From the NCBI RefSeq assembly GCF_026250525.1, contig NZ_CP111045.1, positions 62,001 to 126,000 on the forward strand: a DNA stretch of 64,000 nucleotides, written 5' to 3'. Positions 33,290-42,920 of the stretch are shown piece by piece. The DNA is from Chondrinema litorale. GTDB lineage: Bacteria; Bacteroidota; Bacteroidia; Cytophagales; Flammeovirgaceae. A program made the position numbers and the translations under genes. The notes under the pieces were generated by a model, which worked only from the letters and a program-made list of their open reading frames with translations, was not told the DNA's origin and did no database searches. Position 1 is the first letter of the stretch. Every line of letters starts with the position of its first letter.

Positions 33290-34225
33290 ATGAGTAAACA
33301 AACTATTCTTGGAGCAGGTGGAGTAATTGGAAAAGAAGTTGCCAAATCTTTAACCGAATTTACCGAAGATATCAGATTAGTTAGTCGAAATCCACAAAAG
33401 GTAAATCCTAATGATGAGTTGCTGAGTGCAGATCTCACCAATGCTGACGATGTAATGAAAGCGGTTGCAGGTTCAGAGATTGTCTATCTCACAGTAGGCT
33501 TTCCATATAATTATAAGGTTTGGAAAGAGAACTGGCCCAAAACAATGGATAATGTAATTAAAGCATGTATCGAAAATGGTTGTAAGCTGGTGTACTTTGA
33601 CAATATCTATATGTACGATCAAGATCATTTGAGTCCTATGGATGAACAAACTCCCATCAATCCACCAAGTGAGAAAGGGAAAGTTCGCGCTTGGATTACA
33701 GATGTGCTAATGAGTAATATTAATGAAGGAAAGATAAATGCATTAATCGCTCGCTCGGCAGATTTTTATGGACCTGCAATCGGGCAAAACAGTGTGCTTA
33801 CAGAAACTGTTTTCAACAATTTTGCAAAGGGTAAAACAGCTAATTGGTTAGGTAATCTCAATTGCAAACACTCTTTTACATATACTCCCGATGCTGGCAA
33901 AGCCACTGCATTATTAGGCAATACTGATGATGCTTATGGAGAAGTGTGGCATTTACCAACAGCCTCAAATCCGCCAACTGGCAAGGAGTGGATAGATATG
34001 ATTGCGGCTGAATTCGGTGTAAAACCAAAGGTACAAGTAGCAGGCAAATTCATTGTAAAAATAATGGGTTGGTTCAATCCTTTAATGAAAGAATTGTATG
34101 AAATGCTCTACCAAGTTGATAGAGACTATGTGTTTAACAGCTCAAAATTTGAAAAGCGATTCGACTTTAAGCCTACGCCTTACAAAGAAGGAATTAAAAA
34201 AGTAATTGCTAAAGATTACTCATGA
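33290..34225 (+). CDS. NAD(P)-binding epimerase-like (atypical SDR) protein
   Basis: 311 residues. Rossmann motif TILGAGGVIGKEVAKSL (about 5-21), with the Asp-containing SADLTNADDV and YFDNIYMYDQD (family Tyr side). The layout is that of NAD-dependent epimerase/dehydratase family proteins of the extended/atypical SDR group. The sugar-nucleotide substrate usual for the family is not proven. It overlaps the convergent HTH-lectin gene by 17 bases. Confidence 0.85.
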   Translation: MSKQTILGAGGVIGKEVAKSLTEFTEDIRLVSRNPQKVNPNDELLSADLTNADDVMKAVAGSEIVYLTVGFPYNYKVWKENWPKTMDNVIKACIENGCKLVYFDNIYMYDQDHLSPMDEQTPINPPSEKGKVRAWITDVLMSNINEGKINALIARSADFYGPAIGQNSVLTETVFNNFAKGKTANWLGNLNCKHSFTYTPDAGKATALLGNTDDAYGEVWHLPTASNPPTGKEWIDMIAAEFGVKPKVQVAGKFIVKIMGWFNPLMKELYEMLYQVDRDYVFNSSKFEKRFDFKPTPYKEGIKKVIAKDYS

Positions 34226-35477
34226 AATCGTCATGATAAACCATTTCACCTTGTCCATTTTGTAGACTAACTTCATCTATAAAACCTCTGCCTTTAAAAC
34301 CTATAACCAAGCCGACAATCTTGCCCAAACCTTTATTGAAAGTAGTTTCTAATACAGAGTTATTGTTAACTTTTAAAATAGCGTGTTTGTCTTGCACTGT
34401 TATATCGAAATCGTTCCACTGGTTTACATCTACACCAAAGCCAGAAAGATCGTTTGTTTTTCCATCGATGTATTTATTGCCAATTTTCATGTTTGCATTG
34501 CCTACACATCCAGGTTCTGTAAGCCCCATGAAATAGATGTGGTCTTCGCATAATATTCTGATTTCCAGACTAGAGCAAACCTCTTTGTCTGTACTGTCGC
34601 ATCTTACTTTGGTATTAAAATGAAAATCTGTGCTCTGTATATTGCCAAAGTCTTTTACATTATTGAATACAAGAATATAAGGTTTGTTCAAATCCGTTTT
34701 AGCATCAGAAATCTGTTTCTCAGAAGCTTGTAACATGCCATCTTTTATAAGATCATCATCGAGATAATATGGAATATCTTGATAATCTGAATGTGCTGTG
34801 TAAGCTTTCCAGCCATCTGTAGTAATGTGAATGCGATGCACTTTTAGGATGGAATCATTAGCGATGAGCTTGGCTTTATGGAAACCCGGATAATAGTAAA
34901 TGCTTGAAAAATGCTTGCCTTCGGGATTAATCGCTTCTTTGTTTTGCGCATTCCAAGATTGCTGAATAAAAAAACTATCCGCTTTTATATTGGCAACATC
35001 ATAATCAAAAATTACCGAGTTTGGCACTCCACTAGAAACTGTTTTATTTGCTGCGAAGTTGAATGGCCCGTTAATTTGTAAACTGCTTTTGCTGTCTTCC
35101 TTGGTAAAACTCCAATACAAAAAACCGGTAAGTAAAAGTGTAACTACTACTGCAAGAGGTAATAATTTCTTTTGCAGTTTTTGTGGGTGAATTTCTTGAA
35201 CTTTTGGTTGTGTTTGATGTGCTAGTTTAAAATCATTCCACTCCTTAAAACCCAATATTGAGACTAAGGCATTTAATGTGCTAGGGTGAGGTTGTTTTAC
35301 ATCGGTTGCCCATAATCTTTTCATGGTTGACAGACTCAACACTACCCCAGATGCTTCTTCGATCATTACAGATAAGTAATTGAAGTCTCGTTGCTTCAAT
35401 TTTACCTGTTTCTGGTCTGGATAGAGCTTTTTTTCTATCAGGTTTCTGCAAAGGGCTAAATATTGGCTGTCAGACAT
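34209..35477 (-). CDS. membrane-tethered HTH-like protein with periplasmic lectin-like domain
   Basis: 422 residues. N-terminal region (about 20-85: FNYLSVMIEEASGVVLSLSTMKRLW, HPSTLNALVSILGFKEWNDF) matches the HTH-like N-terminus common in Bacteroidetes. A membrane helix follows (about 107-124, LLPLAVVVTLLLTGFLYW). The remaining ~290 residues are periplasmic and end in a concanavalin-like fold (GFGVDVNQWNDFDITVQDKHAILKVNN). It is divergent from the secreted lectin-like gene, so it may sense a glycan and control that gene directly. No phosphorylation domain seen. Confidence 0.7.
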   Translation of the reverse strand: MSDSQYLALCRNLIEKKLYPDQKQVKLKQRDFNYLSVMIEEASGVVLSLSTMKRLWATDVKQPHPSTLNALVSILGFKEWNDFKLAHQTQPKVQEIHPQKLQKKLLPLAVVVTLLLTGFLYWSFTKEDSKSSLQINGPFNFAANKTVSSGVPNSVIFDYDVANIKADSFFIQQSWNAQNKEAINPEGKHFSSIYYYPGFHKAKLIANDSILKVHRIHITTDGWKAYTAHSDYQDIPYYLDDDLIKDGMLQASEKQISDAKTDLNKPYILVFNNVKDFGNIQSTDFHFNTKVRCDSTDKEVCSSLEIRILCEDHIYFMGLTEPGCVGNANMKIGNKYIDGKTNDLSGFGVDVNQWNDFDITVQDKHAILKVNNNSVLETTFNKGLGKIVGLVIGFKGRGFIDEVSLQNGQGEMVYHDDFMSNL

Positions 35478-35595
35478 AGGGTTTTTCTAAAAAGCTGCGA
35501 TTTGAACGCTAAATGAACTCTACTTGAACGACTTTTCAAATCGGTTAAACCTTCATTTGTAAGGTAAATTATCTGAAATTTAAAAGAGTTCAAAC

Positions 35596-36699
35596 ATGAA
35601 AAAATCTTTTTTTATACTGTTGGTAGTATTATTTCCTGTGTGGTCTATAGCCCAGCAAACACAAGTGCCATTTTCTTCTGATAGATGGAAGTTTGAAGAA
35701 GCCGAATATCAACTAGAAAATTACAAAGGCCAAGAAAGTATCTTATTAAAATCTGGTGGACTGTACTTAAAAGACTTTGAGTTTCTAAATGGAACCATAG
35801 AAGTAGACATCAATTTTCCAGAGCATAGGGCTTTCCATGATGTGATTTTTAGGATAAAGGATTTTAGTAACTACGAATCTTTTTATGTTCGCCCACATCA
35901 GTCTGGCAACCCAGATGCAAACCAATATACACCGGTTTTTAATGGTTTAGCTGGTTGGCAATTATATTATGGAGATCGTTATGCTACGCCAGTTAATTAC
36001 ACATTTGATGAATGGCATAAGATAAAAATTGTGGTTTTGGGAACCCAAACCCAGATATATTTTGATGATATGGAGAAACCTATTTTGCATGTAGAAGAAT
36101 TGAAAAGGGGAGAAGAAAGTGGTTCTATTGGATTGTTCACTTTTATGGGGCCAGTTCATTATGCTAATTTTAAATATTCTCAAACCACACCAACTTTATT
36201 ACCAGATGATGTGGAAATCCCCATTTTAGAAGAGACGGTGGTTAAAAATTGGATGGTGTCAAATGTAACTAACAAAGAGACATTAGGTGAAGGAACAGTT
36301 TTACATCAAAGCTTAACTGAAAAGTTGACATGGAATGAATATCCAGTAGAGTCGGAAGGCATTCTCAATCTAGCAAAGTATACCAAGATATCAGAAATAG
36401 ATAACATCGTGCTGGCATCGATAGATATTTATTCAGAAACTGATCAAACCAAAAAGGTTTATTTCGGCTACAGTGATATTGCCAAAGTTTTTTTTAATGG
36501 CAATGCGATATACGAAGGGCAAAGGATTTTTAGGTCTAGAGATTATCGCTATTTGGGTACAATTGGCTTGTTTGATGGCTTATACTTACCACTTAAAAAA
36601 GGGAAAAATACGCTTACATTTGGCATTTTGGAAAATATGGGTGGTTGGGGAGTAAAAGCTCAATTCGAAAACATGGAGGGTATTTCTCTCACGCAATAA
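35596..36699 (+). CDS. secreted concanavalin A-like protein
   Basis: 367 residues. Signal peptide to about SIAQ (residue 19). The N-terminal half has a lectin-like/DUF1080-like layout: KDFEFLNGTIEVDINFP, DVIFRIKDFSNYESFYVRPHQSG, DEWHKIKIVVLGTQTQIYFDD, GSIGLFTFMGPVHYANFKY. The second half (about 220-367) is a separate beta-rich domain with TKKVYFGYSDIAKVFFNG and YLPLKKGKNTLTFGILENMGGWG. Its start is 119 bases from the divergent HTH-lectin gene, which probably regulates it. Substrate unknown. Confidence 0.7.
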   Translation: MKKSFFILLVVLFPVWSIAQQTQVPFSSDRWKFEEAEYQLENYKGQESILLKSGGLYLKDFEFLNGTIEVDINFPEHRAFHDVIFRIKDFSNYESFYVRPHQSGNPDANQYTPVFNGLAGWQLYYGDRYATPVNYTFDEWHKIKIVVLGTQTQIYFDDMEKPILHVEELKRGEESGSIGLFTFMGPVHYANFKYSQTTPTLLPDDVEIPILEETVVKNWMVSNVTNKETLGEGTVLHQSLTEKLTWNEYPVESEGILNLAKYTKISEIDNIVLASIDIYSETDQTKKVYFGYSDIAKVFFNGNAIYEGQRIFRSRDYRYLGTIGLFDGLYLPLKKGKNTLTFGILENMGGWGVKAQFENMEGISLTQ

Positions 36700-36854
36700 T
36701 TGATTGCTAGTGTAACACTTTTCATTCAACTAATATCAACATTAAGCGAATAGATAAGCAGGTAGATGTTTATAGAATTTGATAATCAGGCTGAAAAAGC
36801 GTATTTTCAATTTAACTGTATGTGCAAAATGCTACGGTGTAAAATGGAAATGAA

Positions 36855-39737
36855 ATGATTAGCAATTCATATAAATTGGCCAGAATTATTGGTCTGGTCA
36901 GCCTGTTTGTTTGCCTGATATTTTTTGTTTGGTTTTTTGTGTTTTATGAAGCCCTGGTAGACTATAACACAGAAGTAAAACCGATACTCAATAAAAAATG
37001 CATTACCTGTCATGGTGGAGTTAAAAAGTCTGCCGAATTCAGTCTGCTTTTCCAAAATGAAGCTTTAGCACCTACAAAATCTGGGCATCCGGCAATTATA
37101 CCCGGCGATGCTAGCCATAGCGAGTTTATAAAGCGGATTACCCACCAAGACCCCGAAGAAAGAATGCCTCCTGAAAGTCCGCCGCTAAGTGCAGAAGAAA
37201 TTGATGTACTTACCAGATGGATTGATCAAGGAGCGAATTGGGGAGAACATTGGGCTTACAAGACAATTACAGAAGTTCCAGTGCCTGAACCGGAAAGTTT
37301 TTTTGCAGGCTTTTCTAAGTCTGATGTTGGCAATTGGGTACGAAATGATATTGACCGATTTGTGCTGAGTAAATTGCAAGAAGAGAAATTGCAGCCTTCT
37401 AAACAGGCTAATCCGGCAGTATTGGCAAGAAGGGTGAGTTTAGATTTAATTGGTTTACCTCCACCAAAACATCTGTATCAGACATACATGCAAAATCCTG
37501 ATGATGCAGCTTATGAATTGTTGATAGATAGCTTATTGGCGCAACCTGCATTTGGAGAACGTTGGGCTTCCATGTGGCTCGATCTTGCGAGATATGCAGA
37601 TTCTAAAGGTTATGAAAAAGACTCCGAACGTACTATCTGGAAATACCGCGATTGGGTAATCAAAGCTTTTAACGAAGACAAACCATTCGATCAGTTTACG
37701 ATAGAGCAGTTAGCGGGAGATTTATTGCCAAACCCAACTGATGAGCAATTATTGGCAACTGGTTTCCATCGCAATACAATGAACAATGATGAAGGTGGAA
37801 CCGATGATGAAGAGTTTCGCGTTGCTGCGGTGCTCGATCGAGTAAATACCACAATGGATACTTGGATGGGCACAACTTTCGCCTGTGTGCAGTGTCATAG
37901 CCATCCTTATGATCCTTTTAAACAAGAAGAATATTACCAGTTTTATGCTTTCTTCAACAATTCTCAGGATGAAGATGTGCCGGGTGAATATCCCAATATC
38001 AGGTTTTATGAAAAGCCTGAAGATCAGGCGAAAATCGATAGTCTGAAAAACTGGGTGTTAGCACATACACAATCGGAAGAGCAAGTAAAAGAACTGGATT
38101 ACTTCTTAAAAACCATCGAACCTAAAGTGCAGCCACATGCTTTTGATACCATTGTGAAAGGTGCTTTAATTGATAACAAATACCTTGGTGTAGAAGCCGG
38201 AGGTTTTGCCCGTTTGCCATCATTCCATCTACAAAATTATGATAAACTTTTGCTGAGATATGGTGCTCAAAATGCAGGAGGCACAGTTGAAATTCGCTTA
38301 GATGGTTTAAATGGTGAGTTAATTACAACGATTCCTGTAAAATCAAATGGAACAAACTGGGGCTTTAAAGCCGATTTGGTCGATTTGAAAGCTATAGAAG
38401 GTGTGCACGATTTGTACTTTGTGTTTGATGGCAAACCGGGCTATGTATGGAGTATGGAATGGATGCTTTTTATGAAGAGCTTACCGGGAGAAGAAGATAT
38501 GGAGTTTGCTAGACATGAAAAACTGTTAACAGCACTCACTGATGCAGAAGTAAAAAGGAGTCCGATAATGTTAGATCATCCATCAGACTTTAAAAGAAAA
38601 ACCCATGTATTTGAAAGAGGCAATTGGACAGCACATGGTGAAGAAGTAAAAGCCGGAACACCTGATTTTCTACATCCATTAACTACTCGAAATGGACAAA
38701 GCGAAGCCGACAGACTTGATTTGGCAAATTGGATCATGAGTCCAGAAAATCCATTAACTGCAAGAGTAATAGTGAATCGGTTTTGGGAGCAGCTTTTCGG
38801 TAAAGGGATTTTAGAAACCACCGAAGATTTTGGAACACAGGGAGAAAAACCATCGCATCCAGAATTACTCGAATGGCTCGCTTGGAATTTTATGCACGAT
38901 TATAAATGGAGTATGAAAATGCTGTTGAAAGAAATAGTGCTTTCTTCTACCTATAGGCAAGACTCAAAAGTAAATAACGAATTGCTCGCAAAAGACCCTG
39001 CTAACAGGTTGCTTGCACGAGGTCCTCGATTTAGATTGAGTGGAGAACAGGTGCGCGATCAGGCATTGGCAGTAAGCGGTTTGCTCAGCGATAAAATGTA
39101 TGGCAAAGGAGTAATGCCTCCACAGCCAGAAGGTGTTTGGCAAGTAATTTACAGTGGTCTCAAATGGAAAACCAGTGATGGCGAAGATCGCTACAGGAGA
39201 GCAGTATATACTTTTTGGCGGAGAACGAGCCCATATCCTTCTATGATTTCTTTTGATGCACCAAGCCGTGAATTTTGTGTACCTAGAAGAATTAGAACCA
39301 ATACGCCTTTGCAATCTTTGGTCACCTTAAATGATCCAGTCTACATAGAAACGGCCATTGCTTTAGCGCAAAAAATGCTGAAAGATTCAGATATAAATGT
39401 AGCAATTGAAATGGGTTATCAAGAGGCCATGCTGAAAGAAATTAGCACAGAGAAGAAAGCCGCTTTGCAAGATTTATGGCATGAGGCTTATGCCTTCTAC
39501 CAAGAAAATGATAGTGCTGTAGTCAACTTGCTCAACTTCCCAAAAGCTTACGATGAACCAGAGAATGAAAAGCAGCCAAGCAACAAAGGCATGGAGGGCA
39601 AAGTGAATCTTGAAACGGCAAATATTGAATCAAGTGAATTGCCCGATAAATGTGAAGGAGATTGTGAAAAGCTCGCTGCTATGACGGTGGTGGCAAATGC
39701 CATTTTAAATATGGATGAATTTTTAACTAAGGAATGA
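36855..39737 (+). CDS. PSD1-family protein with N-terminal cytochrome c-like domain (DUF1549/DUF1553)
   Basis: 960 residues. An N-terminal membrane anchor (about 9-30) is followed by a cytochrome-like domain with heme motif CITCH (Cys 49, Cys 52, His 53) and MPPESPPLSAEEIDVLTRWIDQGA. DUF1549 (about 150-400) contains a second CVQCH (Cys 344, Cys 347, His 348), and DUF1553 covers the C-terminal third. The family is typical of planctomycetes and also occurs in Bacteroidetes, almost always with DUF1501. Its redox or hydrolytic role is unproven. The DUF1501 gene starts after a one-base gap. Confidence 0.9.
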   Translation: MISNSYKLARIIGLVSLFVCLIFFVWFFVFYEALVDYNTEVKPILNKKCITCHGGVKKSAEFSLLFQNEALAPTKSGHPAIIPGDASHSEFIKRITHQDPEERMPPESPPLSAEEIDVLTRWIDQGANWGEHWAYKTITEVPVPEPESFFAGFSKSDVGNWVRNDIDRFVLSKLQEEKLQPSKQANPAVLARRVSLDLIGLPPPKHLYQTYMQNPDDAAYELLIDSLLAQPAFGERWASMWLDLARYADSKGYEKDSERTIWKYRDWVIKAFNEDKPFDQFTIEQLAGDLLPNPTDEQLLATGFHRNTMNNDEGGTDDEEFRVAAVLDRVNTTMDTWMGTTFACVQCHSHPYDPFKQEEYYQFYAFFNNSQDEDVPGEYPNIRFYEKPEDQAKIDSLKNWVLAHTQSEEQVKELDYFLKTIEPKVQPHAFDTIVKGALIDNKYLGVEAGGFARLPSFHLQNYDKLLLRYGAQNAGGTVEIRLDGLNGELITTIPVKSNGTNWGFKADLVDLKAIEGVHDLYFVFDGKPGYVWSMEWMLFMKSLPGEEDMEFARHEKLLTALTDAEVKRSPIMLDHPSDFKRKTHVFERGNWTAHGEEVKAGTPDFLHPLTTRNGQSEADRLDLANWIMSPENPLTARVIVNRFWEQLFGKGILETTEDFGTQGEKPSHPELLEWLAWNFMHDYKWSMKMLLKEIVLSSTYRQDSKVNNELLAKDPANRLLARGPRFRLSGEQVRDQALAVSGLLSDKMYGKGVMPPQPEGVWQVIYSGLKWKTSDGEDRYRRAVYTFWRRTSPYPSMISFDAPSREFCVPRRIRTNTPLQSLVTLNDPVYIETAIALAQKMLKDSDINVAIEMGYQEAMLKEISTEKKAALQDLWHEAYAFYQENDSAVVNLLNFPKAYDEPENEKQPSNKGMEGKVNLETANIESSELPDKCEGDCEKLAAMTVVANAILNMDEFLTKE

Positions 39738-39738
39738 A

Positions 39739-41238
39739 ATGAAAAACATCGACAACATACTCAAAGAGTTACAATATAAATCTCTAGAACAAACTACCAG
39801 AAGGCACTTTTTACGCAATTGCACTACCGGTTTAGGCAGCATTGCACTGGGTACTATGTTGGGCAGTTGTGTAGGTGGTTCTGGAAACAAAGTACAGTCA
39901 GCTTCTCAACAAGTTGGTAACGCTTTAGCTTCCAAGGCTTCGCATTTTGTACCTAAAGCCAAAAGGGTGATTTATCTACACATGGCTGGCTCACCTTCAC
40001 AGTTGGAGTTGTTCGATTACAAACCTGAACTAGCAAAGCTGCATGGTTTGGAGTGTCCACCTTCTTTGCTAGAAGGGAAGAAATTCGCCTTTATTCGAGG
40101 GGTTCCAAAAATGTTGGGTCCCATTGCCGATTTTAAGCAACACGGAGATTCTGGTGCATGGATTTCTAATCGTTTGCCGCATTTCACTCAAAAAGCCGAT
40201 AAGGTGAGTTTCTTAAAAGCCATGCATACCGATGAGTTCAATCACGCTCCCGCACAATTACTCATGCATACCGGAACTCCAAGATTAGGCAGACCAAGTA
40301 TCGGTTCGTGGGTTTCTTATGGGCTTGGCACTGAAAATGAAAACTTGCCGGGTTTTATCGTGCTTTGTTCGGGAGGAAATACACCAAGTGCAGGCAAAAG
40401 TGTGTGGGGAAGTGGCTTTTTACCTACGGTGTATCAAGGTGTGCAATGCCGATCTAAAGGCGATCCGGTTTTGTATACGGGCAATCCAGATGGAATGAGT
40501 CGAGATTTGCGTAAAAAGTCCATTGATGCGATTAACCGAATCAATCAGGAGAATTACAATGAGGTAAATGATCCTGAAATATTATCTCGAATTTCTCAAT
40601 ACGAGATGGCTTTTAAAATGCAGATGTCTGTGCCCGAAGCGATGGATATTTCTAAAGAGCCGGAATACATCCACGAAATGTATGGAACAGAACCGGGTAA
40701 AGCTTCTTTTGCTAATAACTGTTTGTTGGCTAGAAGGCTAGCAGAAAAAAATGTGCGCTTCATCCAATTGTATCATTGGGGTTGGGATTCTCACGGTTCA
40801 GGTAAAGATGGTTCTTTGGAACACGGTTTTGTTGATCGTTGCAACGAAGTAGACAAACCAATGACCGCTTTACTTTCCGATTTGGAACAACGTGGAATGC
40901 TAGATGAAACTTTGGTGGTTTGGGGTGGTGAATTTGGTAGAACTCCTATGCAAGAAAACCGCGAAGGCAAACAAATGGCTTTTTATGGTCGCGATCATCA
41001 TACAGAAGCATTTACTATCTGGATGGCAGGAGGTGGAGTAAAAGAAGGATTTACATTCGGTGAAACTGATGAAATCGGTTATTACGGGGTAAAAGATCGT
41101 GTGCATATTCACGATTTGCACGCGACGATACTGCATCTTTTAGGTATGGATCACGAAAGTCTCACTTATCATTTTCAAGGCAGAGATTTTAGATTAACTG
41201 ATGTAGCGGGAAATGTTGTAAAAGACATTCTTGCTTAA
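39739..41238 (+). CDS. DUF1501 family protein, Tat-type export signal
   Basis: 499 residues. The N-terminus carries twin Arg: TTRRHFLRNCTTGLGS, then a short hydrophobic core and GSC, so it may be a Tat substrate or lipoprotein. DUF1501 proteins have an alkaline-phosphatase/sulfatase-like fold: here YLHMAGSPSQLELFDYKPEL, LYHWGWDSHGSG, LVVWGGEFGRTPM and GRDHHTEAFTIWMAGGG are visible. No formylglycine motif, so it is not a classical sulfatase. Co-transcribed with the PSD1 gene, one base apart; the pair acts outside the cytoplasm. Confidence 0.9.
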   Translation: MKNIDNILKELQYKSLEQTTRRHFLRNCTTGLGSIALGTMLGSCVGGSGNKVQSASQQVGNALASKASHFVPKAKRVIYLHMAGSPSQLELFDYKPELAKLHGLECPPSLLEGKKFAFIRGVPKMLGPIADFKQHGDSGAWISNRLPHFTQKADKVSFLKAMHTDEFNHAPAQLLMHTGTPRLGRPSIGSWVSYGLGTENENLPGFIVLCSGGNTPSAGKSVWGSGFLPTVYQGVQCRSKGDPVLYTGNPDGMSRDLRKKSIDAINRINQENYNEVNDPEILSRISQYEMAFKMQMSVPEAMDISKEPEYIHEMYGTEPGKASFANNCLLARRLAEKNVRFIQLYHWGWDSHGSGKDGSLEHGFVDRCNEVDKPMTALLSDLEQRGMLDETLVVWGGEFGRTPMQENREGKQMAFYGRDHHTEAFTIWMAGGGVKEGFTFGETDEIGYYGVKDRVHIHDLHATILHLLGMDHESLTYHFQGRDFRLTDVAGNVVKDILA

Positions 41239-41319
41239 TTATCTTTATTTCAATTTTTAAATTTAAATGAATTGATTATCAAAACACTAATCGACCTAGG
41301 AAGCATTTTCGTTTAAAAT

Positions 41320-41487
41320 TTTTGGAGTATTTGCGTTAAAAAATATCCGCTGTTTGAACGAAGTGAGCGTCAGTCGCTGCTGTTTCGGAGATTTTAGCAA
41401 AAGCGTAAAAAATTTAGTAAATGCTTTCGCAGTCTTGATCTTTTGGCGGTCGGTCGCTGCCGTACTTTTATATCAAGATAAAAGTAC
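41320..41487. repeat. dispersed hairpin repeat, full copy
   Basis: Within the 377-base gap (41239-41615). It contains a phrase near 41354-41395 (GAACGAAGTGAGCGTC ... TCGCTGC) and a second TCGGTCGCTGC near 41448. It ends in a perfect hairpin GTACTTTTAT-ATCAAG-ATAAAAGTAC (41462-41487). The same hairpin type recurs at 42841 and, as a half, at 46072. Pattern resembles dispersed non-coding repeats of Bacteroidetes. Confidence 0.6.
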
Positions 41488-41615
41488 AGTATTTTAATTA
41501 TCAGTAGTTTATGTTGATTTAAATTTTTTTAATCAAAAATCTCAAGTGAATTTTAACCACTCTTTAAACTTTTTAAACCCCAAGGCGTCTAAAGGTAAAT
41601 AAAAGCTAATTACCC

Positions 41616-42734
41616 ATGCTTAGAACTATTTACCTTTCAATCATTGCTATTTTTTTAAGTGCCTCTTGTACCGAAGATGGCACAGATGTTTCACCAATCG
41701 GAAATGATACCAGCGAGTTGTACTTTCCGCCATTAACTGGCAGCACTTGGGAAACCGTTTCCCCAGATTCTTTAGGTTGGAACAGCGATAAAATTCCTGA
41801 TCTCATCAGCTTTCTGGAAGAAAGTAATTCCAGAGCTTTTTTGGTTTTAAAAGATGGGAAAATCGCCATCGAGCATTATGCAGGCAAAACTTTAATCGGT
41901 TTCGATTTTAATAAAAATAGCAATTGGTATTGGGCATCTGCTGGTAAAACACTCACTTCTTTTTTAGTAGGTATTGCCCAAGAAGAAGGCTATTTGGATA
42001 TCGATAACCCAAGTTCAGATTATCTGGGAACTGGTTGGACAAGTCTCACCACTGAACAAGAAGCAAAGATTACGGTTTTAAACCAACTCACCATGACCAG
42101 TGGCTTAGATGATGCTAGCAATGCTGATTGTACCGACCCTGAATGCTTGGAGTATCTGGCTGATCCCGGTGAGCGATGGGCTTACCACAACGCTCCTTAC
42201 ACTTTGCTAGATGGTGTAATTGAAGGAGCTACCGACGAAGATTTCGATACATATTTTGAAGATAAAATTGCCGATAAAATTGGTATAACAGGCTTTTGGG
42301 AATATGTAGGTAGCAACCATGTTTATTTTAGTGATGCCCGCTCTATGGCAAGGTATGGATTGATGGTTTTAAACAATGGAAAATGGCAAACAGAAACGGA
42401 AGAAATTACGCTATTGGGAGACGAAAATTATCTGGAAGCTATGGTCAACACTTCTCAGACTTTAAATCCTTCTTATGGTTATTTATGGTGGTTAAATGGC
42501 AAAGGAGCTTTCCAGTTGCCGGGTTTGCAACTAACTTTTAATGAAGATTTATGCCCAGATGCACCAGAAGATATGTTTGCAGCCATGGGCAAAAATGGAC
42601 AGCTATTAGACATTGTTCCAAGTCAAAACCTCATCGTAATTAGAATGGGAGAGTTACCCAGTGATGATTTTGTGCCTACTACTTTCCAAAATGATATTTG
42701 GGAAAAGCTAAATGATGTTATTGGGGTGGAGTGA
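41616..42734 (+). CDS. serine hydrolase (class C beta-lactamase/DD-peptidase fold), lipoprotein
   Basis: 372 residues. Lipoprotein signal with lipobox SASC (Cys about 18). Active-site motif SAGK in YWASAGKTLTSFLVG (Ser-X-X-Lys), the YxN element as AYHNAPYTLLDGV, and the third motif region around the C-terminal MGKNGQLLDIVP. The fold is that of beta-lactamase-related esterases or peptidases. Substrate unknown; many are not true beta-lactamases. Periplasmic or outer-membrane location. Confidence 0.9.
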   Translation: MLRTIYLSIIAIFLSASCTEDGTDVSPIGNDTSELYFPPLTGSTWETVSPDSLGWNSDKIPDLISFLEESNSRAFLVLKDGKIAIEHYAGKTLIGFDFNKNSNWYWASAGKTLTSFLVGIAQEEGYLDIDNPSSDYLGTGWTSLTTEQEAKITVLNQLTMTSGLDDASNADCTDPECLEYLADPGERWAYHNAPYTLLDGVIEGATDEDFDTYFEDKIADKIGITGFWEYVGSNHVYFSDARSMARYGLMVLNNGKWQTETEEITLLGDENYLEAMVNTSQTLNPSYGYLWWLNGKGAFQLPGLQLTFNEDLCPDAPEDMFAAMGKNGQLLDIVPSQNLIVIRMGELPSDDFVPTTFQNDIWEKLNDVIGVE

Positions 42735-42868
42735 CTTTTTAAAATAAAAAAGGGTGGGGCTGAGAATCCGGCGGGGGTGAGATTGGCACTGTGCGTTGAA
42801 GCATCGGATTTTCCGGTAGCCGGAGCTATTGATTTTTTTCGTACTTTTTTCATCAAGGAAAAAAGTAC
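42735..42868. repeat. dispersed hairpin repeat, second copy
   Basis: Ends in the perfect 11-pair hairpin GTACTTTTTTC-ATCAAG-GAAAAAAGTAC (42841-42868). Loop ATCAAG is the same as at 41472-41477. A GC-richer unrelated-looking block precedes it. Confidence 0.6.
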
Positions 42869-42920
42869 ATGCCATTAAACTATTTTTTTTTGTATAAATG
42901 CGAATTTTGTAAACTTGTTA

